A stretch of DNA of 64,000 nucleotides from Campylobacter jejuni (GTDB taxonomy: Bacteria > Campylobacterota > Campylobacteria > Campylobacterales > Campylobacteraceae), in assembly GCF_001457695.1 (NCBI RefSeq), contig NZ_LN831025.1:1550001-1614000 (forward strand), written 5' to 3'. Shown one piece after another: positions 38,735-48,408 of the stretch (positions are counted from its first letter, which is position 1; each line of letters begins with the position of its first letter). Both the position numbers and the translations under genes were made by a program. Under the pieces are notes generated by a model. That model had not been told where the DNA came from, ran no database searches, and saw nothing but the letters and a program-made list of their open reading frames with translations.

Positions 38735-40706
38735 ATTCAAACTCTGCCTTAGCTAATTTAACAATAGTTTCTACTACTCCAGAATCTTCGAGCGTTGAAA
38801 TATCCTGTTTGATTTCTTCACCTCTTGCTATAGTTCTTAAAATTCTTCTCATTATTTTACCACTTCTAGTTTTTGGCAAACCTGGAGTATAAAGAATTTT
38901 TTCTATTTTAGCTATAGGTCCTATCTCTACTCTTAAAATGTCATTAAGTTCTTTTAAAGTTTCTATAGCTCCGCCAAGATCACAACTGGATGTAGGACTT
39001 AAAACCACAAAAGCAAACAGTGACTCGCCCTTAATCGCATCCAAAATACTCACTACAGCTGATTCTGCTACACTTGGATGTTTAGCAATAGCGCTTTCAA
39101 TTTCAGCCGTTCCTATACGATGTCCTGCAACATTAACCACATCATCTGTTCTTCCTGTGATGGTAATATAACCATTTTTATCATAAAAAGCACCATCGCC
39201 ACTAAAATATACAGCTTTTCCATCTTTTCTAGCTTGAGAAAAATAACTTTCTATATAGCGTTCATCATTACCCCAAATTCCACGAATCATCGAAGGCCAA
39301 GGTTTGGTTATACAAAGCAATCCATCTTCACCTTCATCTTTTTTATTGCCTTCTTCATCAATAACTTCTGCAAAAATTCCTGGCAAAGGCAAGGTAGCAC
39401 AACCTGGTTTTAAAGGAGTAGCGCCTGGTAAAGGCGTGATCATATGCCCACCTGTTTCTGTTTGCCACCAAGTATCGACTATAGGACTTTTAGTTCCCCC
39501 TATTTCATCATAAAACCACTTCCAAGCACTAGGATTGATAGGCTCTCCAACCGTTCCAAGCACTTCAAGCGTACTTAAATCATATTTTCTTGGCTCATCA
39601 GGTGCATCAGCATGAAGCATTCTTATAGCAGTTGGCGAAGTGTAGAATTTGCTTATTTGATACTCTTCTATCATTCTCCACCAACGCCCAGAATTTGGAT
39701 AAGTAGGAGTTCCTTCATGCATTATAGTCGTTGCTCCACATGCTAAAGGCCCATAAACTACATAAGTATGTCCTGTAATCCAACCCACATCAGCACTACA
39801 CCAATAATTATCATAATCTTTAATATCAAAAACCCATTCCATAGTCATTTGTGCCCAAAGTATATATCCTGCACTTGCATGCATAACTCCTTTTGGCTTG
39901 CCCGTTGATCCTGAAGTGTAAAGCAAAAATAACAAATCCTCGCTATCCATGATTTCAGGTTCACACTTATAAGATTCATTTTTCACAAGTTCGTTATAAA
40001 CATAGTCCCTTCCTTTAATATATTCTATAGGCTCATTATTGCGTATAACTATAAGTACTTTTTCTACACTTTCACACCCTTCACTTAAAGCCTTATCTAC
40101 TGCAGGTTTTAACATATAAGGTTTTCCACGACGAAAAGCACCATCAGCCGTTACTACAAGTTTAGCTCCTGCATCTATAATTCTATCTCTTAAGGCTTCA
40201 GGAGAAAACCCTCCAAATACCACACTATGAATAGCCCCAATCCTTGCACAAGCTAACATTACTATAGCTGTTTCTGGAATCATAGGCATATAAATTACAA
40301 CCCTATCGCCTTTTTTTACTCCGAATTTTTTAAGCAAATTGGCCGCCTTGCAAGTTTCATGCAATAATCTTCTATAAGTATAAACTTCATAATCCCCCAT
40401 TTCACCTTCAAAAATCAAAGCAGCTTTATTGCGTCTTGTTTTCATATGACGATCAAGACATTGATAACTTACATTTAAAGTTCCACCTTCAAACCATTTA
40501 TAAAATGGAGCTTTATCCTCATTTAACACTCTTGAAAAAGGCGAAAACCACTCGATCTTCTCAAGTGATTGTCTTTTCCAAAAACCTTCAAAATCTTCCT
40601 TGGCTTCATCGCATAAATCATAATATTCACATAAATTTTTTATACGAGCATTACGAGAAAATTCTTTACTTGGCTTAAAAAGCTCTTGATTATTTTGATT
40701 AAGCAT
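38733..40706 (-). CDS. acs: Acetyl-CoA synthetase Acs
   Basis: 657 residues from the ATG at 40706 (AAGGAG upstream; ATGs at 40766 and 40736 in frame lack sites). AMP-forming acetate activation for acetate scavenging. Diagnostic are [62 protein letters not shown] and the acetylatable lysine in TRSGKIMRR near the end. Confidence 0.97.
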   Translation of the reverse strand: MLNQNNQELFKPSKEFSRNARIKNLCEYYDLCDEAKEDFEGFWKRQSLEKIEWFSPFSRVLNEDKAPFYKWFEGGTLNVSYQCLDRHMKTRRNKAALIFEGEMGDYEVYTYRRLLHETCKAANLLKKFGVKKGDRVVIYMPMIPETAIVMLACARIGAIHSVVFGGFSPEALRDRIIDAGAKLVVTADGAFRRGKPYMLKPAVDKALSEGCESVEKVLIVIRNNEPIEYIKGRDYVYNELVKNESYKCEPEIMDSEDLLFLLYTSGSTGKPKGVMHASAGYILWAQMTMEWVFDIKDYDNYWCSADVGWITGHTYVVYGPLACGATTIMHEGTPTYPNSGRWWRMIEEYQISKFYTSPTAIRMLHADAPDEPRKYDLSTLEVLGTVGEPINPSAWKWFYDEIGGTKSPIVDTWWQTETGGHMITPLPGATPLKPGCATLPLPGIFAEVIDEEGNKKDEGEDGLLCITKPWPSMIRGIWGNDERYIESYFSQARKDGKAVYFSGDGAFYDKNGYITITGRTDDVVNVAGHRIGTAEIESAIAKHPSVAESAVVSILDAIKGESLFAFVVLSPTSSCDLGGAIETLKELNDILRVEIGPIAKIEKILYTPGLPKTRSGKIMRRILRTIARGEEIKQDISTLEDSGVVETIVKLAKAEFE

Positions 40707-40843
40707 AAAAACTCCTTTATGGTTATTTTTAAACATTATATAAGAGTTTATTTGTATTAAATACAAATTTAAAAAATAATTAAGATAAATTTTATAAAAA
40801 ATGGGAATATTTGTAATATTTTATTTAAAATTTATAATGTATG

Positions 40844-41839
40844 TTAATTTAAGAAACATATTGCATCTTCACAAAAATAAAGACTGAGTTCTTCGTATAA
40901 TTTTAAATCGAATTTTAAAAATTCTTGTTTTTCTAAGGCAAATTCTAAAATTTTATCCATACAACTTACCCTTATAAAAACATCACTTTTCCTGCTTCTA
41001 AGTGCTATAATATAACATTTTTCTAAAATAAACTCATAATTATTTTTTGGGATATTTTTAGAATTAAAAAAAGAAATTTTATAAGGATCAATAGCAATTT
41101 TACTTGGAGGTTTTTTAAAATCTTTATATTTTTTACAATTACTAAAATCTATAAAATTACAAAATTTCACACCTTGATTTTTTAGTTCAAAAACATTGGT
41201 ATTTTCAAACTCTAAAATTTCTCCACTGTGTAAATAAAGCTTTTTTTGTGCTAAAGAATCTAAAAAATATTTATCATGACTTGCAATTAAAAAACCTGTA
41301 TTGAAATTTTCATGCATTTTAAGAATAGCTTCTTTAAATAAAAGTGTAGTATTTTTATCCAAAAAAGCACTCGGTTCATCAAGTAAATAATACTTCGCTC
41401 TTACGCTTAAAGCTATGGCAAAAGCTATTTTTTGACTTTGTCCTGATGAAAGTTCATTAGGATATTTGCTTAAAAGACTTTCATCTAAATTTAAACGCAT
41501 CAAACTTTCTTTTATGCGCTCTTCAATATCTTCTTTAATCCCATAAGTTTTTAAAGTAAATAAAAAATTTGCCCTTACGCTACGATTTAACAAAATAGGC
41601 TCTGGAAAAAGCAAATAAATTTCACGCTTTTGTTTATTATTAAGTTTAAAATTTCCAAAATAAGAAATATTTTTTGAAAAATCTCCTTCTAAAAATTTTA
41701 ATATTCTTAAAAATGTAGATTTTCCACTTCCATTCGCTCCCATTAAGATGCTAATTTTACTCGTATCAAGTTTTAAATTTTTGATTTTTAAAACTTCTTT
41801 GTTTTGATAGTTGAAAAAAAGATTAGAAATTTCTATCAT
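40844..41839 (-). CDS. tupC: Tungstate ABC transporter ATP-binding protein TupC
   Basis: 331 residues. Walker A MGANGSGKSTF (about 34-44), signature LSSGQSQKIAFA and Walker B KYYLLDEPSAFLD are intact, followed by SHDKYFLD. The last 120 residues form an extra domain after the ATPase, possibly a regulatory or metal-sensing extension; I do not recognise it. One base separates it from the permease gene, so both form a tupBC operon divergent from tupA. Confidence 0.88.
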   Translation of the reverse strand: MIEISNLFFNYQNKEVLKIKNLKLDTSKISILMGANGSGKSTFLRILKFLEGDFSKNISYFGNFKLNNKQKREIYLLFPEPILLNRSVRANFLFTLKTYGIKEDIEERIKESLMRLNLDESLLSKYPNELSSGQSQKIAFAIALSVRAKYYLLDEPSAFLDKNTTLLFKEAILKMHENFNTGFLIASHDKYFLDSLAQKKLYLHSGEILEFENTNVFELKNQGVKFCNFIDFSNCKKYKDFKKPPSKIAIDPYKISFFNSKNIPKNNYEFILEKCYIIALRSRKSDVFIRVSCMDKILEFALEKQEFLKFDLKLYEELSLYFCEDAICFLN

Positions 41840-41840
41840 T

Positions 41841-42527
41841 TTATGTTCTTTTGAGTTTGTGTGTGATGAAATTTAAACAAAAGACAATGAGAATTAAAAC
41901 CAAAGCCAAAGCTATACCGCTAGCAAATTCGCCTTTGTTAGTTTCAAGTGAAATAGCTGTGGTTATGGTTCTAGTGTCGTATTTGATATTTCCACCTACT
42001 ATCATCGCTACTCCTACTTCTGCTACAATGCGTCCATAAGCTAGTGCAACGACGCTAATCAAAGCAAAGCGTAATTCATAAATCATCATTAAAACAAGTT
42101 TTAAAGGACTTAGGTGAAAAGATTTTATAAGTAAAAAATGTTTTTTATTCATATTTTCTATCAAATTTGAAAAAAGTGCAATCACTATAGGAAGCGCTAA
42201 GATAAACTGCCCTAAAATTAAAGCCTTTATAGTAAAAAGTAGTCCAAATTCTCCCAAAGGTCCTCGACTTGAAATCAGTGCATAAAGTATAAGTCCTACT
42301 GCAACTGTTGGAAAAGAAAGGCTAGTATCTATGATAAGTTTTATAAAGCGTTTGAATTTAAAATCAAAAAAGCCTAAGATAAATCCCAAAGGAAAACCTA
42401 TAAGCAAAGCCAAAACTATAGAAATACTTGAGCTTAAAAGTGTAGTTTTTATAGCTGAAATTACGCTTTCATCGGCATTGAAAAGTAAAAATAAAGCTTG
42501 TTTAAAACCATCAAAAATATAATCCAA
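41841..42527 (-). CDS. tupB: Tungstate ABC transporter permease TupB
   Basis: 228 residues when started at TTG 42527, which has AAAAAGGA six bases before it; a longer frame begins with an ATG inside the upstream palindrome (42560) and is unlikely. Six transmembrane segments and the permease EAA-type loop YGRIVAEVGVAMIVGGNIKYDTR are seen. The ISSRGPLGEFGLLF and FDFKFKRFI segments fit the TupB/WtpB class. Imports tungstate bound by TupA. Confidence 0.88.
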   Translation of the reverse strand: MDYIFDGFKQALFLLFNADESVISAIKTTLLSSSISIVLALLIGFPLGFILGFFDFKFKRFIKLIIDTSLSFPTVAVGLILYALISSRGPLGEFGLLFTIKALILGQFILALPIVIALFSNLIENMNKKHFLLIKSFHLSPLKLVLMMIYELRFALISVVALAYGRIVAEVGVAMIVGGNIKYDTRTITTAISLETNKGEFASGIALALVLILIVFCLNFITHKLKRT

Positions 42528-42550
42528 AAATATCCTTTTTAAAATAAGTA

Positions 42551-42574
42551 ATTTTAGCATAATTATGCTAAAAT
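42551..42574. promoter_or_regulatory. 24-bp perfect palindrome between tupB and tupA, candidate ModE operator
   Basis: A perfect dyad around TTAGCATAATTATGCTAA in the 78-bp divergent gap. It could serve both directions. ModE is known to regulate tungstate uptake in C. jejuni; that this dyad is its site is my inference. Confidence 0.5.
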
Positions 42575-42605
42575 ATTTTTTTATGTAAATTTATAAGGAG
42601 AAAAA

Positions 42606-43415
42606 ATGAAAAAAATCATTTCTTTAGCCCTTGCTTTAGCTTTAAGTGCAAGTGCAGCAGAACTTAAAATGGCAACCACAACAAGCACTGACAATACAGG
42701 ACTTTTAGATGCTCTAAAACCCCTTTATGAAAAAGAAAGTGGCAATACCTTAAAATGGGTTGCGGTAGGAACAGGTGCGGCTTTAAAAATGGGTGAAGAT
42801 TGCAATGCTGATGTGCTTTTTGTGCATTCTCCAAAGGCTGAAAAAGAATTTATGAAAAAAGGTTTTGGTGTAGATAGAACTCCTGTGATGTATAATGATT
42901 TTATCATCATCGCAGATAAATCTTTAGCTTCTAAATTTAAAGGTAAAAATTTAAAAGAAAGCTTAGAACTTATCAAAAATGAAAAACTCACTTTCATCTC
43001 AAGAGGTGATAAATCAGGCACTGATAATAAAGAAAAAAGTCTTTGGAAAAATCTTGGAGGTGTACCTGAAAAACAAAGCTGGTATCAACAAAGCGGACAA
43101 GGTATGCTAGCAAGCATTAAAATCGCTGAAGAAAAAAAAGGTGTGATTTTAACCGATCGTGGCACTTATATCAAATACGAAGCCAATGAAAAAGGCAAGC
43201 CAAACTTAGTAATCGTAAATGAAGGCGATGATAGTCTTAAAAATTTTTATTCTGTTATAGCAACAAATCCTAAGCATTGTAAAAATGTAAATTATACAGA
43301 AGCTAGCAAATTTATCAAATGGGTAACAAGTGATAAGACTTTAAATTTCATTGCTGATTTTAAACTTCTTGATAAACCTTTATTTGTAATTGATGCAAAA
43401 ACAAGAAAAGACTAA
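42606..43415 (+). CDS. tupA: Tungstate-binding periplasmic protein TupA
   Basis: 269 residues. Signal peptide KKIISLALALALSASAAEL, then the ligand motif ATTTSTDNTGLLDAL characteristic of TupA, and GDKSGTDNKE and QSGQGMLASIKIAEEK around the oxyanion pocket. It captures tungstate with very high affinity and specificity over molybdate; tungsten is used by the FdhA of C. jejuni. AAGGAG lies before the ATG; terminator 3' of the gene. Confidence 0.94.
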   Translation: MKKIISLALALALSASAAELKMATTTSTDNTGLLDALKPLYEKESGNTLKWVAVGTGAALKMGEDCNADVLFVHSPKAEKEFMKKGFGVDRTPVMYNDFIIIADKSLASKFKGKNLKESLELIKNEKLTFISRGDKSGTDNKEKSLWKNLGGVPEKQSWYQQSGQGMLASIKIAEEKKGVILTDRGTYIKYEANEKGKPNLVIVNEGDDSLKNFYSVIATNPKHCKNVNYTEASKFIKWVTSDKTLNFIADFKLLDKPLFVIDAKTRKD

Positions 43416-43418
43416 AAA

Positions 43419-43442
43419 TTAAGCAGGTTTTAGCCTGCTTAA
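43419..43442 (+). terminator. Terminator of tupA
   Basis: TTAAGCAGG and CCTGCTTAA form a 9-bp stem with a six-base loop four bases after the stop, followed by AAAATATCATTTTT. Confidence 0.6.
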
Positions 43443-43555
43443 AATATCATTTTTACTTATTGTAACTTTTTTATTTATTTTTCAAAACTTTTAGCTTATT
43501 TAAAATTCTTCTTTAGATATAATAAAATCAATAATTAAATATACAAGGTCAAATA

Positions 43556-44323
43556 ATGTTCAAAGTGGATTTAAATAGTGATTTAGGGGAAAGTTTTGGC
43601 GCCTATAAAATGGGAATGGATGAAGAAATTTTAAAATTTGTAAGTTCAGTAAATGTTGCTTGTGGCTTTCATGCGGGTGATCCTTGTGTGATGGATAAAA
43701 CCTTAAATTTAGCCAAGCAAAATGGTGTTTGCATAGGAGCACACCCATCTTATCCTGATCTTTTGGGTTTTGGAAGACGCAATATGCAAATAAGCTTTGA
43801 AGAGGCTAAAAACTATGCCTTGTATCAACTAGGAGCTTTATTTGGCTTTGCTAAGGCAAAAGGTATGAAAATACAGCATTTTAAAGCCCATGGTGCACTT
43901 TATAATATGGCAGCTATTGATGAAAATTTAGCCTTAGCACTTTGTGAGGCAGTAGCGAGTTTTGATGAAAATATTATTTTTCTAGGGCTTAGTAATTCTG
44001 CTATGAATGAAGCAGCTAAGAAAAAAGGCTTAAGATATGCTAATGAAGTTTTTGCGGATCGTGCTTATAATGATGATGGCACTTTAGTTTCAAGAAAATT
44101 AGAAGGGGCGTTAATACACGATGAAAATTTAGCCATCAAACGCGTGATAAAAATGATAAAAGAAAGCAAAGTTACAAGCATAAATGGCAAAGAAATCGAT
44201 TTAAAAGCGGATAGCATTTGTGTTCATGGGGATAATGTAAAAGCTCTAGAATTTGTTAAAAAAATCAAAGAAAATTTAGAAAAAGAGCAAATTCAAATTT
44301 GTGCTTTGGAAAATTTTATATAG
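43556..44323 (+). CDS. pxpA: 5-oxoprolinase subunit PxpA (LamB/YcsF family)
   Basis: 255 residues. [16 protein letters not shown] at the start, [26 protein letters not shown] and FKAHGALYN are diagnostic of this TIM-like barrel. With PxpB and PxpC it hydrolyses 5-oxoproline using ATP. First gene of pxpABC; the third subunit is broken here, so the pathway may not work. Confidence 0.92.
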   Translation: MFKVDLNSDLGESFGAYKMGMDEEILKFVSSVNVACGFHAGDPCVMDKTLNLAKQNGVCIGAHPSYPDLLGFGRRNMQISFEEAKNYALYQLGALFGFAKAKGMKIQHFKAHGALYNMAAIDENLALALCEAVASFDENIIFLGLSNSAMNEAAKKKGLRYANEVFADRAYNDDGTLVSRKLEGALIHDENLAIKRVIKMIKESKVTSINGKEIDLKADSICVHGDNVKALEFVKKIKENLEKEQIQICALENFI

Positions 44324-44332
44324 GTTTTAGCA

Positions 44333-45073
44333 ATGTTTAGTGTGCATTTTAGTGGAAGCAAGGCTTTGCTTTTGCATTTTGAGCAAGAAATTTCACCTCA
44401 AATCAATGCTTATGTTTTAAGCACAGAACAAAGGATACAAAAAGCCCCAAAAGAAGGTGAAATTTATGGGATTGATGAGTTGGTAAGTGCTTATGCAAGC
44501 TTGCTTATATATTTTAATCCTTGCGTGCTTTCTTTAAATTCCTTGCTTGATTTTTTAGAAAAAATTAAAAAGGATATTAAACTTACAGAGCAAAACTCAA
44601 GTCTTTGTATAGAAGTTCCACTTTGTTATGATGAAGAATTTGGACTGGATTTAGAATTTGTGTGCAAACACAATCAAATTTCAAAAGAAGAGCTTATATC
44701 TCTTCACACTAAGCCTTATTATCTTGTTTTTATGCTAGGTTTTATGGCAGGTTTTCCTTATCTTGGAGGTTTGAACGAAAGACTTTTTACCCCACGCCTT
44801 TCAAGCCCTAGAGCAAAAATAGAAGCTGGAAGTGTAGGCATAGCTGATAAGCAAACAGGAGTTTATCCTATATCAAGCCCAGGGGGTTGGCAAATCATTG
44901 CTAGAACACCTTTGGAATTTTTTGATAAAGAAGATGAAAAAAATCCTACTCTTTTAAAAGCGGGTATGTTTTTAAAATTTAAAGCCATTTCAAAAGATGA
45001 ATTTTTCAAGATCCAAGAACAAGTTGCTAAAAAAGTCTATCAAAAGGAAATTTATGAGTATAAAAATCATTGA
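44333..45073 (+). CDS. pxpB: 5-oxoprolinase subunit PxpB (KipI-like)
   Basis: 246 residues, the allophanate hydrolase subunit 1 fold. The LVFMLGFMAGFPYLGGL and PRLSSPRAKIEAGSVGIADKQ segments with YPISSPGGWQIIARTP are diagnostic. Ends inside pxpC by 20 bases. Confidence 0.92.
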   Translation: MFSVHFSGSKALLLHFEQEISPQINAYVLSTEQRIQKAPKEGEIYGIDELVSAYASLLIYFNPCVLSLNSLLDFLEKIKKDIKLTEQNSSLCIEVPLCYDEEFGLDLEFVCKHNQISKEELISLHTKPYYLVFMLGFMAGFPYLGGLNERLFTPRLSSPRAKIEAGSVGIADKQTGVYPISSPGGWQIIARTPLEFFDKEDEKNPTLLKAGMFLKFKAISKDEFFKIQEQVAKKVYQKEIYEYKNH

Positions 45074-46019
45074 AGCGTCTATAAATTCAAGTTTACAAGA
45101 CTTTGGTAGAAAAAAATTTGCTAAATTTGGCATAGCAAGAAGTGGGGCTATGGATGAAGATGCTTTAAGAATGGCAAATATCTTACTTGGAAACAAACAA
45201 GATGAAGCAGGAGTTGAACTTTGTTTAAAAGGTGGAAAATACGAATTTTTAGATGAGAATTATTTTGTTTTAAGTGGGGCTGAATTTGAGGCAAAGTTTA
45301 ATAATCAAAAAATCAAAACTTATAAAGTATATAAAGCAAATAAAGGCGATATTTTAGAACTTGGTTTAGCAAAAATAGGTTTTCGTGGGTATTTATGCGT
45401 AGCAGGTGGCTTTGAAGCAAAAAGTTTTTTAAACTCTAAATCCAGCGATGCTAAAATGGGAGTTGGAGTTTTTGAAGGAAGAGCTTTGCAAAAAGATGAT
45501 ATTTTAAATACTCATAATACTTTTATACCTTTTAATTTAGAAGCTAGAGAATGTGAAAATCCCTTTTTTAAAAGTCCTAAAGAGCCTATTATACGCGTTA
45601 TTTTAGGAACAAATGAAGATGCTTTTACCCAAAAAGGCATAGAAACTTTTTTAAATACTACTTATAAAGTGGGTTAAAAAAGCGATAGAATGGCAATTTA
45701 TGCAGAATCTAGTGAAAGTATAGAGCATAAAAACTCAGCAGATATTATCTCAGATCCTGCAGTTTTTGGAAGCATACAAGTGCCAAAAAATGGCATTCCT
45801 ATCATTTTAATGGCGGCAAGACAAAGCACAGGAGGCTATACAAAAATAGCCACGGTTATAGAAAATGATCTAAGCTTACTTGCACAAGCTAAGTTAGGCT
45901 CTAGCTTTAAATTTCAAAGCATTAGCATGCAAGAAGCTTTAGAGCTTTATAAACAAAGAGAAATGAAATTTAAAATTATGGATCAAAAAATCAATCTTGA
46001 TTTTGAAAATTTAATCTAA
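45054..46019 (+). pseudogene. pxpC: 5-oxoprolinase subunit PxpC (KipA-like) with premature stop
   Basis: The frame starts with ATG at 45054 (AAAAGGAAATTT before it) and runs through DFGRKKFAKFGIARSGAMD, the allophanate hydrolase subunit 2 core. An in-frame TAA at 45675-45677 (codon 208) interrupts it; the same frame goes on with KSDRMAIYAESS, the conserved SDRM segment, to 46019. The whole would be about 320 residues. A single-base nonsense change is the simplest explanation. The 3' part starts with its own ATG at 45690, but there is no ribosome site of note. Confidence 0.85.
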
Positions 46020-46912
46020 GCTTTTTTACCATAAATATTGATAAAATATATAGCACCTATAGCCAAGGCACAACCTAACAAAGTAAGTGCATTTGGCACC
46101 TCATCTAGTATAAAATAACTACAAATTAAAGCACTAGCAGGGGTAATTAAAACAAAAGAATTTGCCTTAACGCTTCCTAAAATGTGAATCCCGTAATAAT
46201 AAATACTAGTTCCTATAATAGTTGATAAAAAAGCCACGACAAACATACTGATCCAAAATTTAAATTCAAAATGAAAAATTTCATAACTTTTTGCATCAAA
46301 CAATACCCAAGAAAACATTAAAATAGAAATGAGATTAATATAAAAGTTAATCGCCAAAGGGTGAGCTCCTTTGGCTTTATGATTAAACACTGCCATCAAA
46401 GCCCAAATAAAAGAACAAGTTAAAAATAAAATATTAAATTTACCAAATAAATCTTCTAAACTCCCTAAATTTAGCAAACAAAATCCAGATAATAAACCTA
46501 AAAATAAGCCTAGAATTTCACTCTTTGTGATCTTGTGAGTTGATTTTTTATCTTTTTGAAATAATATCGCTATCATAAATATCAAATAAGAAAAAATAGG
46601 AATCATAGTGGTTACTAAAACTCCTCCTTTGCCTGCCAAGCCGTGCTTTATAGCGATAAAAAATACAAAGGCATAAAGCCCATTTAAAACTCCTGCTATC
46701 AATACCCATTTTAAGGCAGTTTTTTCGATTTTAAGAGGAATTTTTAAGAAGTTTAAAACAAAAAATGAACCCAATACAACAAAGAAAAAACGCCAAAAAG
46801 TAATCACAGAAGTATCAGCATAAGCTGATAAAATCTTAGAAGTAGGCCAAGATGAGCCCCATAAAAACATAGCTAAAACAAGCAAGATATACAAATACTT
46901 TGTTCGAGTCAA
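46016..46912 (-). CDS. EamA/DMT-family transporter
   Basis: 298 residues, ten transmembrane segments in two EamA repeats (LAMFLWGSSWPTSKIL at the start, and TCSFIWALMAVFNHKAKG in the second half). Probably exports or takes up a small metabolite; substrate unknown. Convergent with pxpC, the stop codons overlapping by four bases. Confidence 0.85.
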   Translation of the reverse strand: MTRTKYLYILLVLAMFLWGSSWPTSKILSAYADTSVITFWRFFFVVLGSFFVLNFLKIPLKIEKTALKWVLIAGVLNGLYAFVFFIAIKHGLAGKGGVLVTTMIPIFSYLIFMIAILFQKDKKSTHKITKSEILGLFLGLLSGFCLLNLGSLEDLFGKFNILFLTCSFIWALMAVFNHKAKGAHPLAINFYINLISILMFSWVLFDAKSYEIFHFEFKFWISMFVVAFLSTIIGTSIYYYGIHILGSVKANSFVLITPASALICSYFILDEVPNALTLLGCALAIGAIYFINIYGKKA

Positions 46913-46944
46913 TGTTACACCTTGAAATTTTTAAGTCAAATTTT

Positions 46945-47523
46945 TTAAAAAATTTTTTTCAAGTGTAGTTCATACTCGTTTAGATATTTTTCCACTTGAG
47001 GATTTTTTACCACATCATTACACATAAAAGTTGGTAAAGCTTTCATACCTATAAATTCATGAGCCTTATGCAAATGCCAATACACCATATCTACACCCTT
47101 TCCTTCAAAAAATTCATTTTTATCATTAAAGGCTTCAAGAGGTGCATTCCAAGTGAGAGAAAACATGTATTTTTTACCATGATCTAAACCACCTTTTCCA
47201 TAGTTTTTACTAGGATTTTCATGAGTTCTTCCATCATTTTTAAAAAGCACTCCAGCACCCAAACCAAACACTTCATCGATATATTTTTTAACTATCCAAG
47301 GCTCGCCCATCCACCAAGCTGGCATTTGATAGATCACAGCATCAGCTTTTATAAATTTTTGTATCTCTTCTTTAGGATCATATCCTTGATCTATGTGAGT
47401 TTGATCTACTTCGCATCCTAATGTCTTTAAAATTTCTAAAGCATGATTATGCAATGTCAAATTAAGCTGTCCTTTTGAATTTCCAAATTCTTTAGTGCCA
47501 TTAAGTAAGAGTATATTTTTCAT
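46945..47523 (-). CDS. NAD(P)H quinone reductase / flavodoxin-like oxidoreductase (MdaB-like)
   Basis: 192 residues with a flavodoxin-like fold: NILLLNGTKEFGNSKGQLN binds FMN or FAD phosphate, and VIYQMPAWWMGEPWIVKKYID and TWNAPLEAFNDKNEFFEGKG are typical for MdaB. Two-electron quinone reduction protects from oxidants. Divergent from an HxlR-family regulator that likely controls it. Confidence 0.88.
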   Translation of the reverse strand: MKNILLLNGTKEFGNSKGQLNLTLHNHALEILKTLGCEVDQTHIDQGYDPKEEIQKFIKADAVIYQMPAWWMGEPWIVKKYIDEVFGLGAGVLFKNDGRTHENPSKNYGKGGLDHGKKYMFSLTWNAPLEAFNDKNEFFEGKGVDMVYWHLHKAHEFIGMKALPTFMCNDVVKNPQVEKYLNEYELHLKKIF

Positions 47524-47622
47524 TTTTATCCTTTTTTAAATTTTATGATACAATTATAACTTAGCATAATATCATTTTCAATACAGAAAATAAAGTAATA
47601 TACTATACTAAAGGAATGTTAA

Positions 47623-47970
47623 ATGACTAAAGAGAATTCTCCGTGCAATTTCGAAGAATGTGGATTTAACTATACTCTAGCATTAATTAATGGAAAATAT
47701 AAAATGAGTATTTTATACTGCTTATTTCGCTATGAAATCGTGCGTTATAATGAACTCAAACGCTTTTTAAGCTCCATATCTTTTAAAACTTTAACCAATA
47801 CCTTAAGAGAACTAGAAAACGATGGTTTAATTATCAGAAAAGAATACGCTCAAATTCCACCCAAGGTAGAATATAGTTTATCCAAACGTGGACAAAGTTT
47901 AATTCCCATTTTACAAGCTATGAGCAAATGGGGCAAGAAAGACAAAAAAGGGAAAAAATGCTTGAATTAA
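47623..47970 (+). CDS. HxlR-family transcriptional regulator
   Basis: 115 residues with a MarR-like winged helix: LINGKYKMSILYCLF, LKRFLSSISFKTLTNTLRELENDGLIIRKEY and KVEYSLSKRGQSLIPIL are the HxlR signature. Cysteines near the N-terminus (PCNFEECGF) could sense redox or electrophiles. Divergent from the quinone reductase across a 99-bp gap; overlaps the next gene. Confidence 0.9.
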   Translation: MTKENSPCNFEECGFNYTLALINGKYKMSILYCLFRYEIVRYNELKRFLSSISFKTLTNTLRELENDGLIIRKEYAQIPPKVEYSLSKRGQSLIPILQAMSKWGKKDKKGKKCLN

Positions 47971-48407
47971 TTGGCGAACTTTCTTTGCAAAATTATATGG
48001 GAGAATGGCTTGAAATGGCTAGAAAACCGGCCTTTTTTCAAAAATCTTGCCTAAATTCAAAGGCAAAATACGAGCTTAAATACAAAAATGGCATTCCTTA
48101 TGTAGAAATTGAGAATTTTTGCAGTAAAAAAAATGAAATTTCAAGTATAAAGGGTAAGGCAAAAATCGTTTCAAATAGGCAATTAGCAGTGAGATTTAAC
48201 ATCTTTATGAACCTTTTTAATAAAGTAAATTATGAAATCATTTTTGTTGATAGCGAGTATAAAGTTGCCATTGTGGGTAGTCCTGATAAAAAATATCTTT
48301 GGATTTTAGCAAGAAATATAATAGATGAAAAAAATATAAAAGAGTTTTTAAACATCGCTAAGCAAAGGGGATTTGACATTAGCGATGTGGTTTTTGATAA
48401 GTATTAA
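47958..48407 (+). CDS. Lipocalin-family protein (Blc-like), no signal peptide
   Basis: 149 residues from the ATG at 47958 (AGGGAAAA before it), overlapping the regulator gene by 13 bases. NYMGEWLEMARKPAFFQKS matches the lipocalin GxW motif, and YKVAIVGSPDKKYLWILARN the second block of Blc-type lipocalins. No signal or lipobox is seen, so it may act in the cytoplasm. Ligand unknown. Confidence 0.8.
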   Translation: MLELIGELSLQNYMGEWLEMARKPAFFQKSCLNSKAKYELKYKNGIPYVEIENFCSKKNEISSIKGKAKIVSNRQLAVRFNIFMNLFNKVNYEIIFVDSEYKVAIVGSPDKKYLWILARNIIDEKNIKEFLNIAKQRGFDISDVVFDKY

Positions 48408-48408
48408 A

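Noticed and set aside
44997-45053. Longer N-terminus of PxpC starting within pxpB
   Set aside because: No ribosome site, basic unfamily-like sequence, and the ATG at 45054 has AAAAGGA.
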